In this document: positions 1-4,542 of the stretch, piece by piece
How the letters are laid out: each line of letters starts with the position of its first letter
Numbering within the stretch: the stretch's first letter is position 1
NCBI GenBank assembly: GCA_027619675.1
Contig: JAQCHG010000191.1
Location: 1 to 5,113 of the forward strand
Length of the DNA stretch: 5,113 nt
Direction: 5' to 3'
From: Cyanobacteriota bacterium
GTDB lineage: Bacteria; Cyanobacteriota; Cyanobacteriia; Phormidesmidales; Phormidesmidaceae
Program-made: the position numbers and the translations under genes
Notes under the pieces: generated by a model
The model's database searches: none
What the model was told of the DNA's origin: nothing
What the model saw: the letters and a program-made list of their open reading frames with translations, nothing else

Positions 1-698
1 CGATCGCTAAAAACCATTCCTGCATTAATCGCTGGTGTGCGATCGGCAGGAACCACTGACCAGCAGTAGCATTCCATATCAATGAACCGCAGCAGTTTTG
101 GGTCCCGCAGATGGCGACGGGCCAAACCGCCCACATTCAACGGCAGGTGGCGGGCTAGCCCCAGGCAGGCTAAGGGGTGCTGCCAAAATACGCGGGCCAC
201 ATAGCCCGGTTCCTCTAGGGACAACAGCTCAATGCGGTTGAGGCAGTGGAAGACCCGCCAGCAGGCATCGTAAAAGCGGCGAATGCCCTGCCGTTCATGG
301 GGGAAGCGATCGCCCAATTCCTGCAAAAACCGTTCATAGTCCCGATGCACCCGCACCGATAGCTGCTGGGGCAGATGGTAGTGGACCTGCACCGGATCGG
401 GGAGGGTCTCCACCCGTTGCCCCACGGCGGCCAAGGCGCGGGTCAGCAGGTTAGTGGTGCCCTGCTGGCCAAAGCCAAAAATCATGGATGCCCCCACATC
501 AAAGCGGTAGCCATCCCGCTCAAAGTACCCAGCACTGCCGCCGGGGATGGTGTAGCGCTCTAGGACCAAGGGCTTTAGGCCCCGGCTGGCCAATTGGGTG
601 GCCGTCACCAGGCCGCCAATGCCAGCCCCAATCACAATCCCATCAAAGCGACTGCCATCGGGGTGGTGGGAATGGGGGGAAGGTTGTGATGTCCCCAT
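1..698 (-). CDS. crtH: CrtH-type carotenoid (prolycopene) isomerase, N-terminal part, cut by the left edge
   Basis: Translating the minus strand from the ATG at 698-696 gives 232 uninterrupted residues to the left edge. The family isomerises poly-cis lycopene (prolycopene) to all-trans lycopene in the CrtP/CrtQ/CrtH route of cyanobacteria and plastids. The N-terminus holds a Rossmann FAD-binding motif, IGAGIGG (residues 23-29), then the acidic residue E47 that usually contacts the FAD ribose, and PGGSAG (52-57). FDVGASMIFGFG (66-77), QGIRRFYD (137-144), FIDMECYCWSVVPAD (205-219) and NAGMVFSD (225-232) are, as I recall them, hallmarks of CrtH/CRTISO rather than of CrtI desaturases. The family is about 500 residues long, so more than half of the gene is missing. 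The ATG is chosen because the Rossmann fold starts about 20 residues in. A weak GGTGAGGG lies upstream, and a HIP1 octamer sits two bases from the ATG. The gene is divergent from upp. A related CrtO/CrtD-type oxidoreductase is the main alternative, but the middle motifs fit CrtH best. Confidence 0.93.
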   Translation of the reverse strand, partial: MGTSQPSPHSHHPDGSRFDGIVIGAGIGGLVTATQLASRGLKPLVLERYTIPGGSAGYFERDGYRFDVGASMIFGFGQQGTTNLLTRALAAVGQRVETLPDPVQVHYHLPQQLSVRVHRDYERFLQELGDRFPHERQGIRRFYDACWRVFHCLNRIELLSLEEPGYVARVFWQHPLACLGLARHLPLNVGGLARRHLRDPKLLRFIDMECYCWSVVPADRTPAINAGMVFSD

Positions 699-768
699 GG
701 CGATCGCGCCCTCACCGCTGTGGATTTTTACCCCTATGAGCCTAGCGGACAACGACGCGGGTATTTCG

Positions 769-813
769 TCAGGAATCCTTTGCCAGGAAATCAGGAAATA
801 TTGTGTCAGGAAT
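769..813. repeat. Cluster of four TCAGGAA-type direct repeats between crtH and upp
   Basis: The divergent intergenic region (699-890) contains four similar octamers in one orientation: TCAGGAAT at 769-776, CCAGGAAA at 783-790, TCAGGAAA at 791-798 and TCAGGAAT at 806-813. The outer two belong to identical decamers GTCAGGAATC (768-777 and 805-814). AGGAATCCT at 771-779 is also an odd-centred palindrome. The repeats are seen directly. A role as binding sites for a regulator of one or both divergent genes is inference. I could not assign a convincing -35/-10 pair on either strand here. Confidence 0.5.
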
Positions 814-890
814 CTGATGACGCGCCCGAGGCCGGATTCTCCAAGCTGGCAGGTATGATGGTGCAGGTTTTAGGCTGTAACGATCTGGCT

Positions 891-1550
891 ATGGTTTCTC
901 AACTGCGTATCTTCGTACCGCCCCATCCCCTCATTAAGCACTGGTTAGGGGTGGCACGGGATGCCAATACCCCTTCGGCCTTGTTTCGCACCGCCATGAC
1001 GGAACTGGGGCGCTGGCTCACCTACGAGGCGGCGCGGGACTGGCTGCCCACCCTAGACACGACGGTGAACACCCCCCTGGCGGCTTGCCCTGCCACCTTT
1101 GTGGACCCAGAGGTCCCCATCGCCATTGTCCCCATCCTGCGGGCGGGGTTAGCCCTGTTGGAAGGGGCACAGTCCTTGCTGCCCTTGGCGTCCATCTACC
1201 ACGTGGGGTTTGTGCGTAATGAGGAAACCCTGGCAGCCAGTTGCTACCTCAACCGCCTGCCCGCCACCTTCACCCCCGAAACACGGGTGCTGATTACTGA
1301 ACCCATGTTGGCCACTGGCGGCACCATGATGGCGGCCATGGCGGAACTCACCCAGCGGGGGGTTGATCCGGCCATGGTGCGCATCATCGCCGTGGTCACG
1401 GCTCCCCCAGCGCTGCAAAAGTTGGCAGCGGCCTATCCCAGCCTCAAAATCTACGCCGCCATGATTGATGAGGGGCTGGACGACAACGGCTATATTGTGC
1501 CGGGGTTAGGGGATGCGGGCGATCGCACCTTTGGCACCGAAGCGTCCTAA
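891..1550 (+). CDS. upp: Uracil phosphoribosyltransferase (UPRT)
   Basis: This 219-residue cytosolic protein converts uracil and PRPP to UMP and pyrophosphate in pyrimidine salvage. Its length is close to the usual 208-216 of the family. The N-terminus VPPHPLIKHWLGVARD (residues 9-24) is as in cyanobacterial UPRTs. PILRAG (81-86) is the conserved segment around the PRPP-contacting arginine. EPMLATGG (137-144) is the PRPP loop, and GYIVPGLGDAGDR (200-212) is the uracil-recognition segment near the C-terminus. The frame stays open upstream to a GTG at 720, but those 57 extra residues lie in the divergent spacer and resemble nothing in the family. The ATG at 891, just before the conserved N-terminus, is therefore chosen despite lacking a good Shine-Dalgarno. 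ATGs at 855 and 858 are weaker alternatives. One oddity is that the PRPP loop begins with Glu137 where the family normally has Asp. Confidence 0.95.
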   Translation: MVSQLRIFVPPHPLIKHWLGVARDANTPSALFRTAMTELGRWLTYEAARDWLPTLDTTVNTPLAACPATFVDPEVPIAIVPILRAGLALLEGAQSLLPLASIYHVGFVRNEETLAASCYLNRLPATFTPETRVLITEPMLATGGTMMAAMAELTQRGVDPAMVRIIAVVTAPPALQKLAAAYPSLKIYAAMIDEGLDDNGYIVPGLGDAGDRTFGTEAS

Positions 1551-1593
1551 TATCGAAGTAAGCTGATCCCCGCTTTTATGATTGGGATCTCCA

Positions 1594-1599
1594 TATAAA
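1594..1599 (+). promoter_or_regulatory. Possible -10 box before the 99-residue protein gene
   Basis: TATAAA lies 15 bp before the ATG at 1615 in a locally AT-rich patch of otherwise GC-rich DNA. No good -35 is seen 16-18 bp upstream, and the implied leader would be only a few bases long. It may be chance, and the gene could instead be transcribed from the upp promoter. Confidence 0.2.
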
Positions 1600-1614
1600 T
1601 TTCCTCTCGGCACC

Positions 1615-1914
1615 ATGAGTCAGCAAGATAATTTTGGCAGCGGGTTTCTAGTGGGCACCCTGTTCGGCGGCATTGTCGGCGGCATTGTTGGTGCGGTGGT
1701 AGCCTCCCGCCTCAATCGCACCGACGTGCCCGAGGGGGATGAACTCCCGCCCGCCAGTGGCGATCGCGACCGCTTAGGTCCCGACGAGGCGGAGATGGAG
1801 GTGGCACGACGGGGGTTAGAGGACAAAATCGCCCAGCTTAATACCGCCATTGACGATGTGCGCCAGCGGCTCGGTGGGGTAAATGGCCATTCCTACGGCG
1901 ATCGCGGCGAGTAG
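1615..1914 (+). CDS. Small glycine-zipper membrane protein with C-terminal helix, function unknown
   Basis: A 99-residue protein starts at the ATG at 1615. Residues 9-31 form one hydrophobic, glycine-rich segment (GSGFLVGTLFGGIVGG and onward to VVAS) with repeated GxxxG-like spacing, suggesting a packed or oligomerising transmembrane helix. A Pro/Asp-rich linker (about 37-58) follows, then a charged, coiled-coil-like helix (about 59-87, including LEDKIAQLNTAIDDVRQRL). This layout resembles YtxH-like or gas-vesicle-accessory-like small proteins and conserved cyanobacterial hypotheticals, but I cannot name a function. The frame is open upstream to a TTG at 1582. The ATG is preferred because the hydrophobic segment follows it directly. 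No clear Shine-Dalgarno is seen. It starts 64 bp after upp on the same strand, so read-through from upp is possible. Two HIP1 octamers fall inside it, both read as Gly-Asp-Arg. Confidence 0.78.
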   Translation: MSQQDNFGSGFLVGTLFGGIVGGIVGAVVASRLNRTDVPEGDELPPASGDRDRLGPDEAEMEVARRGLEDKIAQLNTAIDDVRQRLGGVNGHSYGDRGE

Positions 1915-2229
1915 TCTAGTTCCCACGACGGATAACCCGGTGCAGACTGAAACCGCGCCCTGACAATGAAGGGGAATCATGGCCAGGTTGCAGCCTGCCC
2001 AGTCAGTGATGTTTCCCCGAGATCTCAAGCAGTTTGCCGGACTGGGGAAGCATGGAACGGTTCCAGTCGGCTCAGTGAGTGCAGTTATGGAGACAGGCGA
2101 TCGGGGCAGAGGTGGAGGGCTCAACTCCCCTGACATCAGCGGAAAACCCAACCGCCTGCACCGAAACCCATCCAGTACACTAAGATTCAGACACTTTAAA
2201 CGCTGACCTCCAAGGAGGCGATTAACGAC
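1915..2229. other. Gene-free region with competing inverted repeats, upstream of yggT
   Basis: I find no convincing gene in these 315 bp. Short frames exist on both strands but have no family-like features. The stretch 1998-2068 contains partly exclusive pairings: CCCAGTC (1998-2004) with GACTGGG (2040-2046), TTCCCC (2013-2018) with GGGGAA (2044-2049), and GACTGG (2040-2045) with CCAGTC (2063-2068). It also holds the perfect palindromes GAGATCTC (2019-2026) and GGAACGGTTCC (2054-2064). This could be a structured leader of yggT or a terminator zone for the preceding gene. The stems are short and could be chance. It matches no riboswitch or cyanobacterial RNA motif that I know. Confidence 0.4.
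2212..2218 (+). promoter_or_regulatory. Strong Shine-Dalgarno of yggT
   Basis: AAGGAGG lies 11 bases before the ATG at 2230 and is the only near-perfect ribosome binding site in the window, so it fixes the yggT start. It is preceded by CCTCC (2208-2212, overlapping by one base), so CCTC/GAGG could fold into a small hairpin that partly covers the site. Confidence 0.75.
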
Positions 2230-2523
2230 ATGGGCTCCTCTGCAATTGGGCTTGTTGCCAGTACCTTTGCAACTTTTTTGAATATTTACTTCGTATTGCT
2301 GATTATCCGCATCCTGCTGAGCTGGTTCCCCAATGTGGATTGGTTTAACCCACCCTTCTCGGTGTTAAGTCAACTCACGGATCCCTATCTCAACCTGTTC
2401 CGGTCCATCATTCCCCCCCTAGGCGGCCTTGATCTGTCGCCCATCTTGGCCTTCATCGTGCTGCAACTGGTGGCCCAAAGCGTTAGTCAAGTGGCCGCAA
2501 CAGCCACCATGTCTGCCTTTTAG
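2230..2523 (+). CDS. yggT: YggT/Ycf19 (YlmG) family membrane protein
   Basis: This 97-residue protein has the standard small YggT layout. A first transmembrane helix (about 8-33) runs into RILLSWFPNVDWFNPPF (27-43), then a conserved loop LTDPYLNLFRSIIPPLGGLDL (49-69, within which DPYLNLFR and PPLGG are family marks), then a second transmembrane helix (about 70-92, starting SPILAF). Plastid and cyanobacterial members are called Ycf19 or YlmG. Relatives include plant CCB3, needed for covalent haem attachment to cytochrome b6, and YLMG1, linked to nucleoid distribution, so the exact role here is open. The start is supported by AAGGAGG 11 bases upstream. It stands alone, 315 bp after the preceding gene and convergent with the next, and a GC-rich hairpin follows its stop. 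Confidence 0.92.
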   Translation: MGSSAIGLVASTFATFLNIYFVLLIIRILLSWFPNVDWFNPPFSVLSQLTDPYLNLFRSIIPPLGGLDLSPILAFIVLQLVAQSVSQVAATATMSAF

Positions 2524-2538
2524 ATCTTCACTCCATGC

Positions 2539-2573
2539 GGCCCAGGCAGTGGGCCATGTCCATTGCCTGGGCC
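2539..2573 (+). terminator. GC-rich hairpin downstream of yggT, likely terminator or 3' stabiliser
   Basis: GGCCCAGGCA (2539-2548) pairs perfectly with TGCCTGGGCC (2564-2573). The stem can continue inward for five more pairs, two of them G-U, leaving a five-base loop at 2554-2558. It starts 15 bp after the yggT stop. No T-run follows, so it is not a textbook intrinsic terminator. Cyanobacterial 3' hairpins often lack one, so a 3' end or RNA-stabilising role is the best guess. Confidence 0.55.
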
Positions 2574-2656
2574 AGCCTTCAGGGTTTGACGGTTCCCGTC
2601 TAGTGGGTCATTCGTCATGCTCATTGCCATTCCTGACCAGTTCAAACTGCCACGTT

Positions 2657-2741
2657 CGTGGGTTTCGCTCTGCTCTACCCACGCTACGCCCAATCCTTTC
2701 ACAAGAGATCCCGTAGCGTGGGTTGAAGCATGAAACCCACG
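2657..2741. repeat. REPIN-like inverted pair of palindromic repeats
   Basis: Two palindromic units face each other. Unit 1 (2657-2688) is CGTGGGT, a 13-base loop, ACCCACG, then CTACG. Unit 2 (2712-2741) is CGTAG, CGTGGGTT, a 9-base loop, then AACCCACG. Unit 2 is close to the reverse complement of unit 1, with the loops diverged, and 23 bp separate them. Each unit can fold alone, or the pair can form one long hairpin. This arrangement is that of REP doublets (REPIN/BIME), and such GTGGGTTTC...ACCCACGCTACG elements look like dispersed cyanobacterial repeats, often mobilised in trans by a RAYT/IS200-like transposase. No transposase is present here. It lies in a convergent spacer, a usual place for such elements. 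Confidence 0.7.
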
Positions 2742-2849
2742 GTCTTTGCTGTTCTACTGTTCGGTTCAGGGGACTGCAAACCCAGGCGGGAGGCCCGGTC
2801 CAGGAATGGCAATCTTCGGGCCAAATGATCCACGAGAGATCTATCAGGG

Positions 2850-3287
2850 TTAGCGTCGTACCTTGCCCGTAAAGCCCGCTGCTTTGAACTTTTCGAGCCG
2901 GAGGGGTTCCGGTTGGTTAGCGGCGACGGAAATGCGAATTTTAAAGGGGCTCTCGCCGGGGGGAACTTCCTCAATCGCCCCTAAACGGTTACGGTTTTGC
3001 ATCACCGGATTGGCGTTGGCGTCGTAGACGCGGCCAAAGACATCGGCATTGATCACGGGTTTTCCGGTCGGGTTCACCGCTGTACCCTGAATCATGTAGC
3101 ACCGGGCGGTTTGGCTAGACCCAGCGGTGACCATGCCGTCGGTAAATTCCTCTGGGCAATGGGTGTAGGACAAATCCTTGAGTTCTATCTGCGTCATGGC
3201 CCAAGCGGGGGCGGCGGTTAAGGTGCTCAACCCCAACAGCAGACAGGCGATCGCAGTCGCCACAACAATACGCAGACCCCTTTTCAT
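2850..3287 (-). CDS. Exported 145-residue protein with two cysteines, function unknown
   Basis: The protein opens with a clear Sec signal peptide: positive MKRGLR, a hydrophobic core (about 7-22), and a likely cut after AWA at residue 30. The mature part is about 115 residues and should act in the periplasm or thylakoid lumen. It has exactly two cysteines, C44 (THCPEEF) and C63 (ARCYMIQG), well placed for a disulfide. Residues 66-121, including NPTGKPVINADVFGRVYDA (72-90) and VPPGESPFKIRI (108-119), read as alternating beta strands, as in FxLYD-like beta-sandwich domains that carry 'extra-cytoplasmic, post-translocation' decorations. I believe similar proteins occur across cyanobacteria, but I cannot name a function. 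The ATG at 3287 begins the signal peptide directly, and no Shine-Dalgarno is visible. The gene lies 219 bp downstream of aroE on the same strand and converges on yggT. Confidence 0.82.
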   Translation of the reverse strand: MKRGLRIVVATAIACLLLGLSTLTAAPAWAMTQIELKDLSYTHCPEEFTDGMVTAGSSQTARCYMIQGTAVNPTGKPVINADVFGRVYDANANPVMQNRNRLGAIEEVPPGESPFKIRISVAANQPEPLRLEKFKAAGFTGKVRR

Positions 3288-3477
3288 AGCGAGTTCAAAC
3301 CAACGGCATCACAACCCCTTCAGCCTAACGTGAAAGGCTATGGGTTTCGGCGGCGGCGGGGCTCCGACTTGGGCAGATCTGAAGCAGTCACACCGATGGA
3401 CAAGGGTTTGAGCCCCCTGCCCCCAAGGGAACGTCGAGGAGCCGGAAGCGGTTTGCGTAAGTCCGAGTCGATGGGGA

Positions 3478-3508
3478 AAGGGCTACCCCCGCCCTCCTGC
3501 CAGCCCTT
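3478..3508 (-). terminator. Weak hairpin overlapping the aroE stop
   Basis: On the minus strand AAGGGCT (3508-3502) pairs with AGCCCTT (3484-3478) across a 17-base loop, overlapping the TAA stop of aroE and followed by a short T tract. The stem is only seven pairs and the loop is large, so it is a weak candidate. The rest of 3288-3506 shows no gene, and only a small imperfect hairpin, AGCCT/AGGCT (3322-3339), before the exported-protein gene. Confidence 0.3.
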
Positions 3509-4373
3509 AACCCAACCCGAGGTGGGTTTTGAGGGCCTGACGCATGGTGTCCACAGGGGGCGTTTGCTGAATCCACAGTTCCAATGCCGCTGCCCCCTGC
3601 TGCACCAGCATTTCCACCCCGTCCACAGTGGTTAAGTGCTGGGTCGCCGCCAGTTGCAAAAAGCGAGTGGGGCTGGGGGTATAAATCAGGTCGTAGGCGA
3701 TCGCGGTGCTGGGCAACAGCCCCAACGCCGCCGCATCCACCGGAGACTGATCCGTGTGGGGGTGCATCCCCAAGGGGGTGGTGTTGACCAACAGATCGGT
3801 GCTGGGCAGCAGGTCCAATAGCTGATCCCACTGGGCGACTTTTAGGGGGGGCCGGAGGGGAGATTCTTGCCAACTGTCGGCAAAGATCTGGAGCTTTTGC
3901 GCATCTCGCCCCACCACCCAAATCTCTTCGCAGGCCAACTCACAGCACCCAGCCACCGCTGCCCGCGCTGCCCCACCATTGCCCAAAATCACCGCCCGTT
4001 GCAGGGTGGGGCCATGGTCACGCAGGGGGGCGATGAAGCCCAAAACATCTGTGTTGGTGCCAGCCCAGCCCGTTGCCTGCCGCCAAACGGTATTCACCGC
4101 TCCCACCGCTTCGGCTAGGGGGGTCACCGCTGTCAGGAGGGGCATCACCGCTTGCTTGTGGGGAATGGTGACGTTAAACCCCTGTACCCCCAAGCTCCAG
4201 AGGCCCGCCAGCGCCGTTTTTACCGCCCCTGACTGCACGGCAAAGGGGACGTAGATGCCGTCCCAGCCCAACTGCCGCAGGGCGGCATTTTGCATGGGGG
4301 GAGACAGGGAATGGCTGATGGGATGGCCGATAATGCCCAGCACTTGGGTCTGGCCAGTTACGGTTACGGTCAT
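3507..4373 (-). CDS. aroE: Shikimate dehydrogenase (NADP+)
   Basis: This 288-residue enzyme reduces 3-dehydroshikimate to shikimate with NADPH in the chorismate pathway. Its length is slightly above the usual 270-285. Visible motifs, in order: GHPISHSLSP (16-25), with S22 and S24 in the substrate-binding SxS; NVTIPHK (67-73), with catalytic K73; GAVNT (91-95, N94); TNTDVLGF (106-113), with D109 completing the Lys-Asp catalytic pair; the nucleotide loop GNGGAARA (131-138); NTTPLGM (197-203); DLIYTPSPTRFL (228-239); and DGVEMLVQQGAAALELW (251-267), with Q259 as the substrate glutamine. All key residues are present, so the enzyme should be active. The second-strand loop reads VVGRDAQK (153-160) instead of the common NRTxxR, keeping a basic residue at R156. 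Three cysteines cluster at 143, 144 and 148. The ATG at 4373 has no obvious Shine-Dalgarno. aroE follows doxX by 169 bp on the same strand, and nothing ties the two in function. Confidence 0.96.
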   Translation of the reverse strand: MTVTVTGQTQVLGIIGHPISHSLSPPMQNAALRQLGWDGIYVPFAVQSGAVKTALAGLWSLGVQGFNVTIPHKQAVMPLLTAVTPLAEAVGAVNTVWRQATGWAGTNTDVLGFIAPLRDHGPTLQRAVILGNGGAARAAVAGCCELACEEIWVVGRDAQKLQIFADSWQESPLRPPLKVAQWDQLLDLLPSTDLLVNTTPLGMHPHTDQSPVDAAALGLLPSTAIAYDLIYTPSPTRFLQLAATQHLTTVDGVEMLVQQGAAALELWIQQTPPVDTMRQALKTHLGLG

Positions 4374-4509
4374 GGTGTCTGAAACCCGTCGCAGGGAAGC
4401 GGTGGAGGGCAGTCCTGGGGGCGATCGCGATCCGCCAACCCACCTCCGTTACCATACCGCTTCACTGCGTTCCCATCGGCAGCATCGGACTGGTTTGAGA
4501 CATCCTGTA

Positions 4510-4526
4510 CCCCTGATTCAGAGGGG
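4510..4526 (-). terminator. Small hairpin downstream of doxX
   Basis: CCCCT (4510-4514) and AGGGG (4522-4526) form a five-pair stem with a seven-base loop, 17-33 bp past the doxX stop. It has no T-run, so it is only a tentative 3' hairpin between doxX and aroE. The rest of the 169-bp gap carries one HIP1 site (4421-4428) and no clear promoter. Confidence 0.25.
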
Positions 4527-4542
4527 CGTCAGAAGCGGAGCT

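Larger units (their letters stand above)
2524..2849. other. Convergent gene-free spacer with hairpin and palindromic repeats
   Basis: These 326 bp separate the convergent yggT and 145-residue exported protein genes. No frame here looks like a gene. The spacer holds a strong hairpin just after yggT (2539-2573), the small palindrome CAGTTCAAACTG (2637-2648), a REPIN-like doublet (2657-2741), and GGCCCG (2792-2797) paired with CGGGCC (2817-2822). The last lies about 28 bp past the stop of the minus-strand gene and might contribute to its 3' end. Confidence 0.6.

Noticed and set aside
720..890. In-frame N-terminal extension of upp starting at a GTG
   Set aside because: The 57 extra residues are low in family resemblance and lie in the divergent spacer with the direct repeats. 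The conserved UPRT N-terminus begins right after the ATG at 891.
1149..1418. 89-residue minus-strand frame opposite upp
   Set aside because: It is an antisense shadow of the strongly supported upp gene, rich in Gly, His and Gln with no domain.
1816..2151. 111-residue minus-strand frame
   Set aside because: It is partly the antisense shadow of the 99-residue gene and has no family features.
1979..2206. 75-residue plus-strand frame in the spacer before yggT
   Set aside because: It has no Shine-Dalgarno, a composition unlike a folded protein and no recognisable motif. It overlaps the inverted repeats.
2657..2741. CRISPR array
   Set aside because: There are only two units, in inverted rather than direct orientation, with a single 23-bp gap and no cas genes.
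2699..2974. 91-residue minus-strand frame overlapping the exported-protein gene and the REPIN-like doublet
   Set aside because: It is off-frame to the signal-peptide protein and part of it comes from repeat DNA.
3288..3506. Possible tRNA or small RNA suggested by GTTCAAA-like and GGGTTTGAGCCC-like strings
   Set aside because: No cloverleaf with matching acceptor, D and anticodon arms can be drawn around them, and no known small-RNA motif is present.
3330..3635. 101-residue plus-strand frame
   Set aside because: It is Arg/Gly/Pro-rich, ends inside the antisense of aroE, and shows no motif or ribosome binding site.
3388..3921. 177-residue minus-strand frame inside aroE
   Set aside because: It is a shifted-frame shadow of aroE. 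Its composition (Pro, Arg, Gly, His) is that of a high-GC off-frame reading.
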